From Schistocephalus solidus (taxonomy: Eukaryota > Platyhelminthes > Cestoda > Diphyllobothriidea > Diphyllobothriidae), in NCBI GenBank assembly GCA_017591395.1, contig WEDG01000352.1, positions 248,001 through 312,000 of the forward strand: a DNA stretch of 64,000 bases. The letters are read 5' to 3'. The position numbers and the translations under genes are program-made. Below the pieces are notes generated by a model. The model was not told the DNA's origin. It saw only the letters and a list, made by a program, of their open reading frames with translations, and did not search any database. Each line of letters starts with the position of its first letter. Positions within the stretch are counted from its first letter, which is position 1. Of this stretch, positions 24,562-38,400 are shown one piece after another.

Positions 24562-26916
24562 ATGTCCAACTTGATGGCTGCTGCAAATCTTGCTTTCGAA
24601 GATGACCATATTAAATTTCATGGGATGGATTCAGTATCTTGCACTGTCTTAGTTACATTATTTATAGTCTGTTGGTTTAGAGGGAAGTATTGTTATACCA
24701 AAGAACATAAACTCCGATTTTTCAACTATCAATGAACCTATAAGAGAAACATTTGTAAGTTCTTTTTGAGTAGGCGACCCATCTGCTTAGCTTAGGGACA
24801 CTAAAGCGGTGGGAAGGAAGGTAAAGCATGTTTTATTACCCTGTTCTGGTCATGAACAATTGAGAGACTGTAAGTTATTTTCGTTAATCGTCACTTAATT
24901 AGGGGATCTCTGGGGTCCTTTCACGATTTTCGTTATTCTTGCATTGTAAGTTCTAATCATTTTGATTAATCTTGGTGTCTCTTATTTACCGTCATTGGCC
25001 AGTTCATTGTGCTTTGAGTCTGATCTTTAGGATAGCAGTTGTTGTCATTTATCATACGAGCATGATCGTAGCACCCCTTTCAAGGGCCAGCGGACGAACT
25101 GCCTCTTGAGCTTGCCGATTGTTCATCTCAGTCAAGGATAGTATTTATCTGGCGATGCTAGCTAAAAACCGATGATGGAAAGTTGACTTATCCATAGATG
25201 CAGATGTTTTTACTTGCTATTTGATCGCAGTTTTTGAACATCTTAAATAACACAACCTAACTCACTTGGAGCTAATGCGGCTTACGAGTCTTACATAAGA
25301 CGTTTTTATAAAGGCTCATGTCTACACAAGAATTTGCTTCCTTTCTAAAATAACTATTATGTATTCTGTTGCCCCCTTGGTTAAGTACAATCTCCTTGTT
25401 CATGGTCCATAGTTCGTGATAGTTTTATTTTTCTTATACTAACGACAAGTAATGACTTGTCCACTTTTCGATCTGAAGAATCCTTCAGCTGAGCAATGCC
25501 CAGACGAAGGAGACCGGTGTTCCTGAATTTGCACAAGTGTTTACAATTTTTTGGCTTGGTGCCTTGTCAGTTTCAATAAATTCAAAGCTTCTGGGCGGAA
25601 CCCTGTAAGTTATTTTTTGTTGCTCTCTTATTAACCTCGATTGTTTTAGCCATAACAACACAGGGTTTTGGATGTTGCCTGTTTTCCTTATTTACCACTT
25701 CACACCGACCGCTCTGTATTCATGCGAGACCCTATGTCCTTTACACTATATTTACTCTTCCAAGTTCGGGCTTATGCAAGGACAACTCCCTGAGGATCTA
25801 TCGCTTGTGGGGTTTATGCTTGATGTCTGTTCGCTGATACAGAAAGGTCTAGCATCGTATTTTGGGATATGCATATACTTAACCATCGCTCGCAGTATTC
25901 GTAATATCTGCATACCTATAACAGTACTGTACGAATGGAAGCTATACACCCCGCCCTAGGACTGTAGATACCGAGAACTCAATAATTACGGTGTTCTTTA
26001 AACATTACACCCACAATGTAGTTATTTTGAGTTTTTCTCTGCGAGACATCCTTGCGACTGATTAATCCACTTATGGATGTCTTTCAAATTTGGCTTTATA
26101 GTGGAGTATTTTTTCGCCCAGGGATGTTCAAAGGGTTATTGTGCCCTGTTGGTTCATATATAGCTTCTTATTTTGTTTTTTGGTGATGGCATATCTGCTA
26201 AGGCCTCTGAGTTAAAAGCCAAATATAGGTTGAATATTTCTGTCTATAGTTGAAAATTACTTGGAAGTACTCCTACTTTTCTGCTTAAACAGTAGCCTGG
26301 ATGCTCTATGAAGGCCAGAATGTCCACAGGCTCAGGTAGTTTTAGCAGAAGTAATTTATTGTGGACCGTTTTCTAGCAGCATGACGGAATTATCAATTCC
26401 TGCTGCATCCGGAATGGAGTTGTGCATTGCCGGTGGATACATAAAGTTGGCTGGAAATACGCAACCTCAATGATGCTAATCTCGTTGAAGGTGCAGAAGT
26501 AGTTTGCTTTTCTTCACACCTAGGCGAGTAATTTGCGCCGTCCTTTTCTGTTACAGACTTATTTATAATTTTCCCTTCTAATTACTATGTTATTTTGTTG
26601 CTGTGATAGTGTTATTTTCCCCTTCAGTTCCTTCTTCCAAGTAGTCTGTGTTTTGGGCTACTGCATTCTACCGCTGGTGATCGCTCTCTCGTTGAACTGC
26701 GCAATGAAACTCTTCGGAAAGAGCTCTACATGGCTTCTGGCTGTGCGTCTACTAGTCGTCCTGGGAGGCTTGACTTATTCCATATTTGCTTCGGTTGCCT
26801 TCATCCGGCCTAGTCACTCAAGGAATCGGGTTGCTCTTGCGGTCTATCCTTTTTGCCTCTTCTACTTCTTCATTGGCTGGCTTATCTTCGTAAACACGGG
26901 ACCTACATCAGCGTGA
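24562..26916 (+). CDS. YIPF6: Yip1-domain family member 6 (Golgi multi-pass membrane protein)
   Basis: Six exons: 24562-24633, 24668-24754, 24791-24869, 24903-24945, 25479-25604 and 26628-26916, total 231 aa against about 236 for human YIPF6. YIPF proteins are five-span Golgi/ER membrane proteins that work with Rab GTPases and in Golgi structure. Visible: LEGSIVIPKNINSDFSTINE in exon 2, RDTKAVGRKVKHVLLP in exon 3, the signature RDWDLWGP across the exon 3/4 junction, PEFAQVFTIFWLGALSVSIN and SKLLGG in exon 5, and VLGYCILPL plus RVALAVYPFCLFYFFIGW in exon 6. Hydrophobic segments fall near residues 85-100, 115-132, 138-160, 168-190 and 205-224. All splice sites are GT-AG, and phases are consistent. 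The last exon ends with a TGA at 26914. The start is chosen by family length. Confidence 0.92.
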
Positions 26917-27003
26917 TTACCTCTCTTCTTGTGTGCCTTTATCCGCTATTGCGTTTGCTGTTCTTACGTATTGATATGAACTCTGTAATATTTTTTCGAA
27001 AAA

Positions 27004-27009
27004 AAATTA
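27004..27009 (+). terminator. Candidate poly(A) signal (ATTAAA) of YIPF6
   Basis: ATTAAA lies about 90 bp after the YIPF6 stop, inside an A-rich stretch and followed by T-rich DNA. It is the second most common animal poly(A) hexamer. There is no transcript evidence. Confidence 0.4.
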
Positions 27010-29281
27010 AATAATTCAAAAGTTTTTCGTTTTTCTGATAACCCATGGACTGTGGAGTAACATAGAGGTTTTTCATTTCGATACCTACCAGCTATTATGA
27101 TTTCTGTGACGTACATTGTGTCGTAATTCTCAAAACGCTGAAAACTAAGGCAGAAAATGTTCGGCCCATACTTTATTATGTTTAACTTCTCACCAACATT
27201 TCCTTTGAATAGCTAGGATTTGCTGCTGCTTAACATGCGCTGTTATTTTGCGCTTGAATGAGTGTATTTTGTCAAAAGGCGAAATGTGGCTTCTGGCCGT
27301 TTTGCACTTTTTTGTTCAGCGCGATGAGCATAATTGTCAGGCGAAAGCTTTTTATTGCATCCCTTGGGCACGTAGTTATTGCGGTTTTTATGGTGAAAAG
27401 AGTGCTACTTTATACAGTTTAGTAGCACTTCTCAGAGAGGTGCATATTTCGCCCCGCGGAGGAAGTGGTGATCGTAGTCTGCTTTGGCTCAGTGACCGAC
27501 AGAGTTCGTGCCCGAATTTCAGCCTCCTGGCTCGGTATTCGAGTATAAAGTGCTTTAGGTGACGCGTGACTCGGAGTCGGCTACCCTCGTCTGCACTGTA
27601 TCTCTCCATTAAACTCGGCTACGGATTGCAGTCATTATGCTATTGGTGGGGAGGGTAGGTTTATGGCGTAACAGGCCCCCATTAGTTTGTTTTGCGGTAA
27701 TAATTCCGAGTAATACTTTTTTTGGATGGCGCGAAATACACTAGACCTAGAATATGCCTATTACTGCTTCCCCTGGTCGCACACTGGCCAAAATAACGAA
27801 CGCATTATCTCAACGAATCCCGTAGGTCATGATCATAATCGCCGTTACCGTAACATCTGTATTTCTTATTGCAATGAGGATATGCAGATGAACGGACAGT
27901 ATGGGAGCCAGCATATGTACCTTCGGTTTGCCGTTTGTGAGTGTTCATTTCCAGTGGCGTGGCGCGGTTGCTTCCTCAATCAGCCAGTCTAAAAACGTAG
28001 CCTGCAGGCCAGTTTTCCATAAATGTGTTGTAACTTCACGTTCACTGGTTCTCAGCAGGAGCTGACAACGAGTTAGACTGACTTACTTGACGACATTGCA
28101 GCCGTGGATCGGCAGCGAATGGACTACCAGGGCTCCAGGGTTGAGGTTCGTTGCACGGACTACCACAAGTGTCTTAAAATTCATTGACGGCTATGTAATA
28201 GGGCTGCGGTGGACCAGTATCTTGGGATTAGACTTCAGCAACTGAAAGCGCTGCACGACACAAAAGTCACTAAGGCGCCTCTTTGAATGGCCTACAAATA
28301 AGTTCAAAGAATCTCACGAACAATATTTTTGGACAAAATATCTTCCCCCGCACTATGTACATGCTCAACAGAGGTACGTTTTAACCGCGGCCCAATGATA
28401 CCGGGGACCTGGCATAAAGTCGGACTAATAAATTAAGACGGGACAGTTTTTCACTAAACCGCTTTCGACAATTCGAAAATGCGCAGCTTTCACGGACATT
28501 ATGCGGATGCATATGGCCTCTCCAAAATAGAAGTCTCGGACGCATTTTCATCCGCGGCTCTTTCGGATCAGTCTCCTCAGTTTCTTTTCTCAATCCGGCT
28601 TGGCTACCGCAATCGGAATGGCCGGACCAAACTTTGCTTTCATGGAATTCACTTACGGCCCAAAGTACATTTGATTTCAAGGAAAATACAAATATATATG
28701 CCCAGTCCGACTGCTCTCAACTTCAGTTGCTAATCACTCCGACGGATACATCTCTTTTGTAATAATTGGTTGGCGTCACCCTGGTATTGCTTATCTGAAT
28801 ATCCAGGAGGGAGTAGACAGGCAACAATTCAGCGCCTTTTTGCGTTGTTCACGGTGCGGAAATTGCAAAATACTGCCAGAATTCGCCAATCAAAGCCATT
28901 TTCTCATAAAAAATACTTTATTCAATTGGGGTCTCGCACTCCGGTGCTCAGAGTTTGGGAGATACTAAAACCTTGCGCCTTGCTGCGGTGTGTTCGAAGC
29001 CACCATATATTCCATAATTGGGTCCAATGAATTATTCAGCCTCGTTGAAAATATCTACTGACATTCTAAAGTTTATCCGGCGGAAAACTCGGTTAACTAT
29101 ATTGAACTCAACTCAAGGTCTCGTAGCAAAATGCATGATGGTAGAATGGTGCACAGTGTGAAAGCTGGCAAAGTTTTCATGCAAAATAACACTGTCGCAC
29201 ACAATTGAAGACAGTTCTCGTAATTACAACCAAATGCTTCGTGCCAGAAGCTCCCGAATCTTATGATTTCGATAAAACTGA

Positions 29282-29556
29282 CAGTTCGACCATCGATTCC
29301 GATGAGGTCCAACGCGTGCCCCACAGGAGGGTGGTGCGCAAATTAGTTTTAAATGATATTAAGTTTGCGCTGCAGCTACCGCTCTCCCTAATCCCTCTAC
29401 CCGGTGTCAAGGCAGAGTCAAGAAGACCAGAGATGGGGTTGGGCGCAGGTGGAAGTACCATAAAAGCCACAGGTAGCTGGTGCGGCGTGAGCCTCAACAT
29501 ACGCGTTCAACCACGCACCCCATCTTCAGCGTTTGTTATGAGCTCAGCCTAAATAA
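29282..29556 (+). repeat. Diverged copy of the 370-bp interspersed repeat
   Basis: Starts CAGTTCGACCATCG like the units at 51751 and 52118. It shares GATATTAAGTTTGCGCTGCAGCTACCG-type sequence, CCGGTGTCAAGGCAGAGTCAAGAAGACC (27 nt in part) and CGTTTGTTATG. About 60 bp of the unit's middle are replaced or missing, and the 3' end is truncated relative to the dimer. Confidence 0.75.
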
Positions 29557-29951
29557 ACAGTGGTGGGCCTTTTATCAGCCCTTTTGTGTGAAATCATCGT
29601 GTTTGTGTTTGGGAAGACAGGTCGTGTATGTGGCACGCGTATATGAGGTCAGCAGCTATGTCAGCCGCTGCGCCCTTTCCTTGTACCGGATAAGTGACCG
29701 GTTTGGACAGTGGCTGGGGTTTGTGAATGGTTAAAGCGAGTGTTGTCGACGTCTTAGCGCATTTTGCTCACTATAAGCAATCTGACGCACTGTGGCTTAA
29801 TAGGCTTCTCAACGGACGGATAGCTCGGACTGCACAGTCAGCACAGTGAGCGTTTGTGTGGTGGCTGACTGTTGGCTCGAGAGTCAGGCTGCACTGACTG
29901 CTCCTTAATAAGACCTCCATGGCACCCCAATCCGTGGAATCCGAACCAGAG

Positions 29952-30182
29952 GTGGCTGCATGCCTAGGGCGGCTCCGAACGCGCCAGCCACCTGCGTCCT
30001 CTCCTACCTCTGGTCTGCTTGATTTTGTCATCACTCCGGGCCCAGGTCAGGAAGAAGAGAGTTCGCTAGATGAAGCCAAAGTCTACTATCACTACAAACT
30101 AATCCACATGCAATTCATCGTCCCTTTGCCACTTTGCAGTGGGGCACACGGTGGAAATCGTCGAAACCGACGGTGGAACTGT
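29952..30182 (-). repeat. Inverted copy of the 370-bp interspersed repeat
   Basis: On the + strand it reads GCATGCCTAGGG, GCGCCAGCCACCTGCGTCCT and CCGGGCCCAGGTCAGG, then TACTATCACTACAAACTAAT, ending with the reverse complement of the unit's CAGTTCGACC start. It lies 400 bp from an opposite-orientation copy. The internal open frame (MAPQSVESEPEV...) is therefore repeat-derived and not a gene. Confidence 0.75.
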
Positions 30183-32487
30183 TGGCGAGTGACCATTGGA
30201 CCGTTAATGTTGACCTTATTTCTGACCACCCGGCCATGGCCGTTCGATGCCCTAAGCACTCCAAAGGTGCTTCTAAATTCCAGGGATAAGCTAAGTGCCG
30301 GATTTTTCCTTTTGAGAGCATTTATAACCAACCTATCCAGTGTGGTGTGATACCTTCGTCGAAAGTTACTGATATGATTATAGGGTGGCTCAGTAAAAAG
30401 CCACCTTGATAAGACTACATCTTCTAATGTCTTTAGGCCTCGAGCCGACTCCTCAGCACCGTAGCTTCATAATTGGTTTGAACTTGCATAGAAAGATGAG
30501 ACCGCACCAGATGACTTAAACTAGGCCTTTCTTTATGTGCCTTTCAGAAGGGAGGTAAACCGAAATGCGGGAACCGAGTTGGCGTTGCCGGGAAGGTCAT
30601 TGACGTCATACTCACATGGTTCCCATGCACCAACAAGAAAAATTCTGGCCCCTTAACGTTGCATGAAAATGTTGACCGAATACTCAATGTATGGCAAATT
30701 CGTGGTCATTTATGATTACCGTAAATATACCATCACCCAGTTTGATGGCCTCCCTGTGGCGTTCGACTCATTGCGTCGTTAGTTGCATCGAATCTAGACG
30801 ATGTCGGTGGAAGTCATCACGTTGATCAAGACGCAAAAACACGTCTCCTCTGAGTGATTTATTTTTCGAAATAGTCTCTCGTCACTGTCCGAAATAGATC
30901 GGGTGAGTTGCATGTTGGTTCGTACGATATAAATTTGTCCAAGATAGCTGGGTACTCAAATACGACTACACTGCCGAGATATCCATGTTATTGTCATGAC
31001 GGAAGGATGTACATAACGGAGTGCAAAGTAAATTGTACCACAAACTTGTTCGCTGTTGTGAATAATGAAAACAATTGAGAACTTCAAACCTTCATAGGCA
31101 AAGGTACACATTGTAGTAAATTTTATCATCTTGAAGATACAGACACTGTGGTATATCCAGCGGTCATGGTGAGCCCAAGTGTATGGTAAATATAGACGAC
31201 TGATTCGGTGCTGCTCTATTAATTTTAATAGCTTTTTAAATATCAGTCAACCCATGACATATCGAGACCGTAATAAGGACAAGTGTCTACCGGAATTCCA
31301 CCTGATCAGCCCTGTCGCTCATGGTTGAATGTTTAACATTGCATGCAACGGGTAAAAACTCGAGATTTCCTGCCATCGTTGTTTTAGAAGCTTCCCTCTA
31401 GCTTATTAAAACTTCGTTCGGAATAAGACAGTCAACACAGTATCCCAAGCCGCCAGAGAAACACGATTGAAATTGTTTGTGCATGTTTTTCATCCTTCAC
31501 TCTACAAGGGCAGTACTGCAACCTTTAAAAAAGTAAAGGTCAGTTCAGAACCTGATTTGAAACCCTCCGTCATTATGCGTTGGTATTATTTAGATCTGCG
31601 ACGTTTAGTATTCACTGTTGTGAGGACATATGGAGTCGGGTGTATCGTAGTTGCAAAATCGAAATTCTATTTTTGCTATTGTCAGTTCTTATTCTCCTGC
31701 TTTGAAAACGCAAGGAAAAGCGTATTTGGCAGTCCAAGTTTGAACGGACAATCTGCAATAGGAAACAATGTCGCAGTTGCTTCTGAAGCCATTTTAAGGT
31801 TCCAGCTGATTAAGAGATTAAAATGGTTCACCGCCAATGAGCCTCTTATATGCACAAAATACTATAGCCTATTAAGAATAAGGTGAAATATTTGCTGTAA
31901 ATACTCAAGCAGTCAAATATGTTTGATCTGTCTGCTGATTTCGAATTCATAGCTGCCCATTGGAGAGAACTGCTGCAATTTAGCTTTTAAATCAGAAAAC
32001 ATGTGGTTGCTAAACCGACCGTATCTTCGTGCATTGAACTATGGAAGCGTAAATGAATACTAATGCTGACAACTTAGCGGTTAGTATTCCGCACGCATGC
32101 TGTCTTAAAAATTTTGCTTAGGGCCTAGGAAGGAAAACGTTTAATATGTACAATGACGCACAGAATTAGAATGCTAATGATAGGTACATTAATTTTTACT
32201 TGTCATGCCTACCATCCTCATACGCTCTTGAACCTTTAATCGGTGTTTTTTGGTCTGTGCAGAACCGAGCTTTCATGAAGTATGGAAGAGCTGTCATCCA
32301 GCTTTGTGAGTAACACGTTTTCACAATCACGCACACGCAGCTGATTGGCTGATCGATCGAGCAAAGCGTTTTCAGAGCATGCCTGTGCTTGCTGCAAAGC
32401 ACAAATGCACACAGCTTTATTTTCTGTGGCACAACGTATAAGCATTAAAGCCAGCGCCTTCCTAAGCTGGCAATTTGTTCCAAAAAA

Positions 32488-35400
32488 ATGTCAACGGATA
32501 CGAAGGGAGAACTGGCGGCTTTTCTAAAGAGCTACGATTCGGATGGGTCTGGGACTTTTAACCGAGACCGGTGGCTTCACTTGTGTTCCAGCTCGGCGAT
32601 CAACCTTCCACAGAACTTAGCGACAGCAGTTTTTGACCGTTTGGATACGGATCACAATGGAATTGTTACAATAAATGAGTTATTAGCAGAACTGGAAGAG
32701 TGGCAGAAGACAGTGGAGCATGCGAAGGATAACGGTGTAGGTGAAATGTGCAAACCCCTGAATCCTACAGAGTTCACGGATCCCGTTCCTGCTAATAGCC
32801 AAGGACTTATAAATGGAACTTCAAGGGGACCCATCCGACCACAAGGCACACTAACCTTCAAAAAACGCGAATACAGTGTTTATGAGTCATCTCCGGAAGA
32901 GATTAATTCGGCATTTCGACAGAGGTAGGTAGCATACGATACGCGAGGACTGCAGTTAGTAAATGATCTCATGAAATATTAGCTGAAAGTCTGAAATGTT
33001 CTTTTTTTGGTAAGGAAGGATTACTTAAGTGGGGTTTTAATACTACTTACCATGCAGCAAAGGGTCAAGGTATTTCAGAAACGCCAGAATGCCAGCTGTT
33101 GAATAGACGTCTTTTCGGCCGTTCGCAAATACCGTCGTCGGTAGAAAAGGAATGCTATATTAGTAGGTGTTTTTCTACCGATTTTCCATGCCGTTAAAAT
33201 TTTACGTATATTTTATGGTAAAGGGAGGCAAACATATTCTTTATTATAATCCTTTAGTAGCAGATCACGTCTTCACCTCAGGGATGCTTATCTTTAGGTT
33301 TCAAAATGTTTTCCGACTCCCGAATATTTTCGAGCTCGATCTGCCATTGCATTTACAGTTGCTGTTTTCCGTTTAAAAGCCGTACGCATTCCATGTAAAG
33401 AAAGAATGATATTCCTGTATGCCATTAAGACGATACAATACGTTGCTAAAAAAAATTGCAATGAATTTGGCCTATGTCGTATATCTGAAAAGGGTGCATT
33501 AATAAATGGATGGATCGGATGTTATTTGATTGCAATCTCAAAGTAGAAAATATTTTAAAACCAAAATATAACCTTCTAGTGGGAACTTTGAAGAAGAGGT
33601 AATTGACTATCAATTGACTACAACCGTATATATATTTAACCATCTTTACTATAAAATATAATTGAATGTATAAGGCCTCGAACATTAATATAAAATGCAT
33701 ATTGAGTAAGAAGTATTTTTAACCCAGTGAGGCTTTTCGCAGGCAACCGAAAAAAATTCGGCGGTCGAGCGTGTCCGAAATAGTGTGGCGCTATGCTGCA
33801 CGGTAATGAGTTCTATAATCCAACTGACGGAATCCTTCCCAATCGAAAAAGCATTTCAGAATTCTGGTTAACATTTCATAAGATCGATAATTCGATTTAA
33901 TTCAGAAGAAAGACACCTTGCCATCAAACTATATACCAGACAAAGTTCTGTTAGCAACGTGCAACCAGTTTTAGCGTAAGGCTGCGTTACAGAGTTAAGG
34001 ATAGCTACTCTTTAATGTTCTGCCACAGGGTTGAGATAATGTAAAAAGGGGTTCTGCAGTTGCTGATATTCTCGGCTCAAAGTGCTCCTTGCAGTTTATA
34101 CAATTGACCAAATATTTTGCTATTTTGTCAGAAGCAACACGAATTTTATTCATAATCATGAGTTTCTTTAATTCCTACTATCTTCCAGACTGTACACATA
34201 AATTCCTTCGTAAACATCAAGAAGAAGCTTTTTGTAACAGAAAATTTTAGAAACTGCCATTTTAGCCGATGCGACGATAAATTCCTACCATTAAATTAAA
34301 TATTCTGAAAAAGCGTTGATATTCTGCAAATTCTTTTTGGCAATTATCTTCAAATATGTTTCTTCAGTTTGCTGAGTATACAAACTACGATTATGTTTTC
34401 AGATTTCGCAACTTGTAGCTCATTAAAAAATGGTAAGTTTTGATGTTCCAAGACGAAGGAAACTGACAACATGCTGTAGTGTTCGAATAAAACTCCTTCG
34501 ACCGTTTCAAAAAAGCACAAACCCACTTTCTGTATCAAAAGAAGTTTCTTAAATTATTTTTCACTTATTGTGGCTTCATTAAAAAACCGGATAAGAATTG
34601 TTAGTAGATAGTCGCAGGCTTCCTAGACAGAATGATGAATTTCGATATAAGTGCATATTTTCACTGGATGTATTTTGCTAAATTTCATCCAGAAATGGGA
34701 GCTATGCAAACACGAGCTGTACTATTCATTCCATTGAGTCAAATGAAATAACATTAATAGGGTAGGGGAATGCGCCCAGTATCTTTTGGAAATTGGAGAG
34801 CGCGCGCGTTTTAGCACAGGCACTTAATATTTGCTTCCTTTCCAGTCTATATCAGGCCAAAAAACTTGGTGATTTCATCCGCGAGTCATATCCGGAACTT
34901 GCACAACCGTTTTCAAATATGCTAGACAGCTTCAAGAAGGATATTAACATCGAGCGCTCCGAACATCAGACTCTGGAACAGGTATATGAGAAGTGAGTTT
35001 TTAAGCGTTTTTGAACTAGCTGCAGGCTAGATTGTTTTAACTATACTATACCGGAAGGGCAAATGAAAGGCTTATTTATGGATCAGCTTTCTGTGAGCTT
35101 GATCGTTGTTGTGAACTACTTAGCGGCACGGAACCTGACAACTTACGTTAAAATTTGTTATTTGAAGTTTGCTACCAAACCGAAGGAACAAACATTTAAC
35201 TGCCGTTTCCATTTTTAAAGACACTCATAAAGCAAATCATGACTCTAGTTTTTTTCACAACACCGCTTGGTGGGGATCATGGGCACAAGCTCTTCAAATT
35301 CCAGATTTCATGAAATTTCTGCACTCGCTCATCTTATTCTGGCTTCTGAGAACATTTAGCGAAAACATTAACAAACCAGGTAACATCCTTCTGTTTAAGT

Positions 35401-38400
35401 GAAATCAGACCACAGAAACCAATACCAGTGACCTAAACCAATGTTTACACGTACACGAAATTCAGTATAACAACTGGAGCCCTTAAACGCAGAGAAAGCA
35501 AATGTTACGAATTTCTCGAGAACAAGGCGTTTATTGGATAATTTCGTAAGATAGGATTATCTACCGCAGATAATACAAGCATGAAAATTTAAGTAGCCGA
35601 CATGTAGTTCAGAATCCCACTACGAATGCCGATCCTGACTCTAAATTACTATTAAATCTAGAAGCTCTTACCATCAATCCCCTCCTTTATACTAAGCGAA
35701 GAGAAGAAGTTCCAGTGTAAATGTAGTTTTCATAGTGCAAACATATGTTTTAAAGAAACGAGCAATCATCTAGCATCAGTAGTTGACATTCTGAAGAGTT
35801 GAGTAAATATAAATTGGCCTCTCCAACTAGTTTTCAGGTTCCTTCGATTATGTGTGCTTCTGTCGGGGTAAATGCATTTAGTTGAGATTTTAGAAACACA
35901 AATTCCCATCCATATTTTGCATTGTAGTGATTAAATTAATCCAACTCGCATATACGAGAGAAGTATACTTATATTTTAGAGAGAAAGAGGCCCGTAAGGC
36001 TGACCTTCAGAGACTGGAGCGAGAACTGGACGCGCAAATACAACTCGTGGAGGAGAGACTACGTACTGATGTAAGGTTGCATTTTTGTTTAGTGGCAGTG
36101 AATTAGAAGTGTTTCCCCCACTTTACCATGGGTTCCCTTCCTAACGTTCGGTTGCGGCAAAGTTAGTGATTGTGTTGAGGTCCTTGCTACTTCTGCGGGC
36201 TTGTCCGTTTAGTGAGTTCAGAGACCCAGTGATGGTTATTGTGACAGTTGTAGGTAACAAAAGTAAACGCACAACAATGTGCTATTGTTTTCAGAATATC
36301 AGTAATCAGGTAGCTAGCTCTTGCGAATAATTTACGATTCAGCATCTCACTGAGATTACGCGATGAAGGTTGCGAGTTCGATGTCTTCACAATCTTCACA
36401 CCAAAGTGGTCTAAAGCCTAACTTGCACACTCCCGTGTCATAGAGTACGCGGTCTCCAGAGCAGTATGGCTACCACTGTGGAGGGCTGCTGTCATTTTAG
36501 GGCCTTTTCAAAGATGCTAGCTGTCCAGCTGTTGGGAAGCCTGTTTTTCAATATTTGTCTATACAATGTCGGGGGCAGTACATTCACTGACCAGATTACA
36601 GTACTGCTCCTTCGGTTGCGTCTTCAACCTTGATCTACAGTCCATGTATACAGTCGCATAACGGCCAGTAATATATAGAGGAAGGAGTAACATAACCTGG
36701 TCGGTGAACACCCCTTTCACCATGCAAGTATTTTAGAACGCAACCGGCAGAAAAACTGGCCCCTCACTCAATGGTTGAGCGCTGAACTAAAGTATCAGTG
36801 ACTGAAGAATCCAAGTTAGAATCCCTGGCTATAAAAAACCTGGAATTGGATTTACTTAGATGACAACGGCTAATAGGTCAGTAATGGCCGTTCGAGTCTC
36901 CTTTATATTTCCAGGAATGCCTTCTCGATATATATGCGGAAAAAAGGCGCTAATCATAAACAGCTAATCGAAATTCAGAAAGATGGTTTCGGTTGGAAAT
37001 GATTATTTAGATGGAACTTCAACCTTTATTACCATGTAGAATAATTGTGAAGTATATCAGCTTCAACTAGATTTCAATCTTTGAATTCGTGTCTTTCCGG
37101 TCATCTGCAAAACCCGCACTCGGTAAAAAGTGAGTAAGCATGAAACATTTCCAGTCTGAAGCTCTCATTCGTCTGTATCGGTTTGCCGGTCGACTTACAC
37201 AATTGGTGAGCTGCGACCCCAGAAAGGTAGGTTCAAGTTTGCTTTGAACCAAGATGGGAGCCAAACTGGCTCACGGCATGTGGCTGTCAGGCTTTATACA
37301 GGTTACAGGAATTCCTTATTAGTGCCGCACATATGTGTGACACGCGCCAGATGCGGCCGTGTAACGTCGACCACTGCACTCCATCTGATTAGCTCGGACA
37401 ACTACGTGATGCGTGAAGGGAAATAAACACTAGAGCAAACCTTGAAGTACTCCTGCTCATGAAAATTCAGCGCTTTCATCAACATAACAGGCCTGAAACG
37501 CTTGAACCTCTACTGACACATTGAACATCTTGGCCAAGAAGACAGAACGTTTGTTCCCTTTGGACAAAAAGCTATACCGCAGTGGAGCCTTCGTAATATG
37601 GCCCTTATGTTTTACATGAGTTTCTTGCCATAAAGACTGGAACGTGTGGCAGTAGGGACAATGTCACATGTGACACCCATGGGGCTGGTTCTTGTTGGTT
37701 AGGCATGGCACCCTCAACCATATCCGCTCACTTTAACGCTGTCTTCACATAGTACAAAGTGAGGTGGATGCTGCTAAAATCTGTTTCCCTATAAACAACT
37801 TTACAAAAAAGTCATATCTATGCTCTAAGTGAGATACTTTTGCTCTTCAACCAATTCAACGGCGGAGATATTGGTCAGATGGTTATGATCTCAACCTCCC
37901 AATGTGGGGTCGTGCTTACACAAGGAAGCCACCTGCATCAGTCCCAACATATTCCTGTGTGAATTTATCCAGATGTTTTTAACTTATTTATTATAAAGAA
38001 ACGTATTGGAGTTAATTTTGATGTCGTTGCTCGAAGACCATTGTCAGGCTCCCCACCCGTATAACCGCATACTAATTTGACATGTAGGAAATGGAGGTCT
38101 ACTAAGTCAATGCCTTCTGCATAGAATGTAGTAATTACTGCATTCCAAGCTGCAGGCTGGATGGGGTAATTTCGGTTTCTATGTCTTTTTATATCTTGTC
38201 CGCTACGAATGACTCGAGGTCCACTACGCCTAACAAAATTTGCCTGTAGAGAATGCCAGACACTTTTGGCAAAAAAGAAGTATTTCCAACCTTTCAATCG
38301 GCTAGAGATGAACAATCAAAACAACTGTGCTCTAATACCACTTTTCGCGTTCTTTCAGATAAGCCGGCAACTCGAGGCTGAATATCAAGAGAAAAATTTA

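Larger units (their letters stand above)
27010..32487. other. Intergenic between YIPF6 and RASEF
   Basis: No conserved gene found. GC-rich islands in AT-rich surroundings mark repeat debris: 27430-27620, 28080-28330 and 28440-28700 look like old insertions of unknown type. Two copies of the 370-bp repeat lie at 29282-29556 (+) and 29952-30182 (-). The open frame at 31467-31886 (139 codons) has no recognisable domain. The last 250 bp before 32488 should contain the RASEF 5' leader and promoter. Confidence 0.5.

Noticed and set aside
24433..24735. 100-codon ORF with some likeness to a copia gag fragment
   Set aside because: Its middle is YIPF6 exon 1 read through a 34-bp intron into another frame. 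The spliced model matches the YIPF family along its whole length.
36757..36828. Functional tRNA gene
   Set aside because: D-arm and B-box-like parts are present, but the acceptor stem and anticodon arm do not close.
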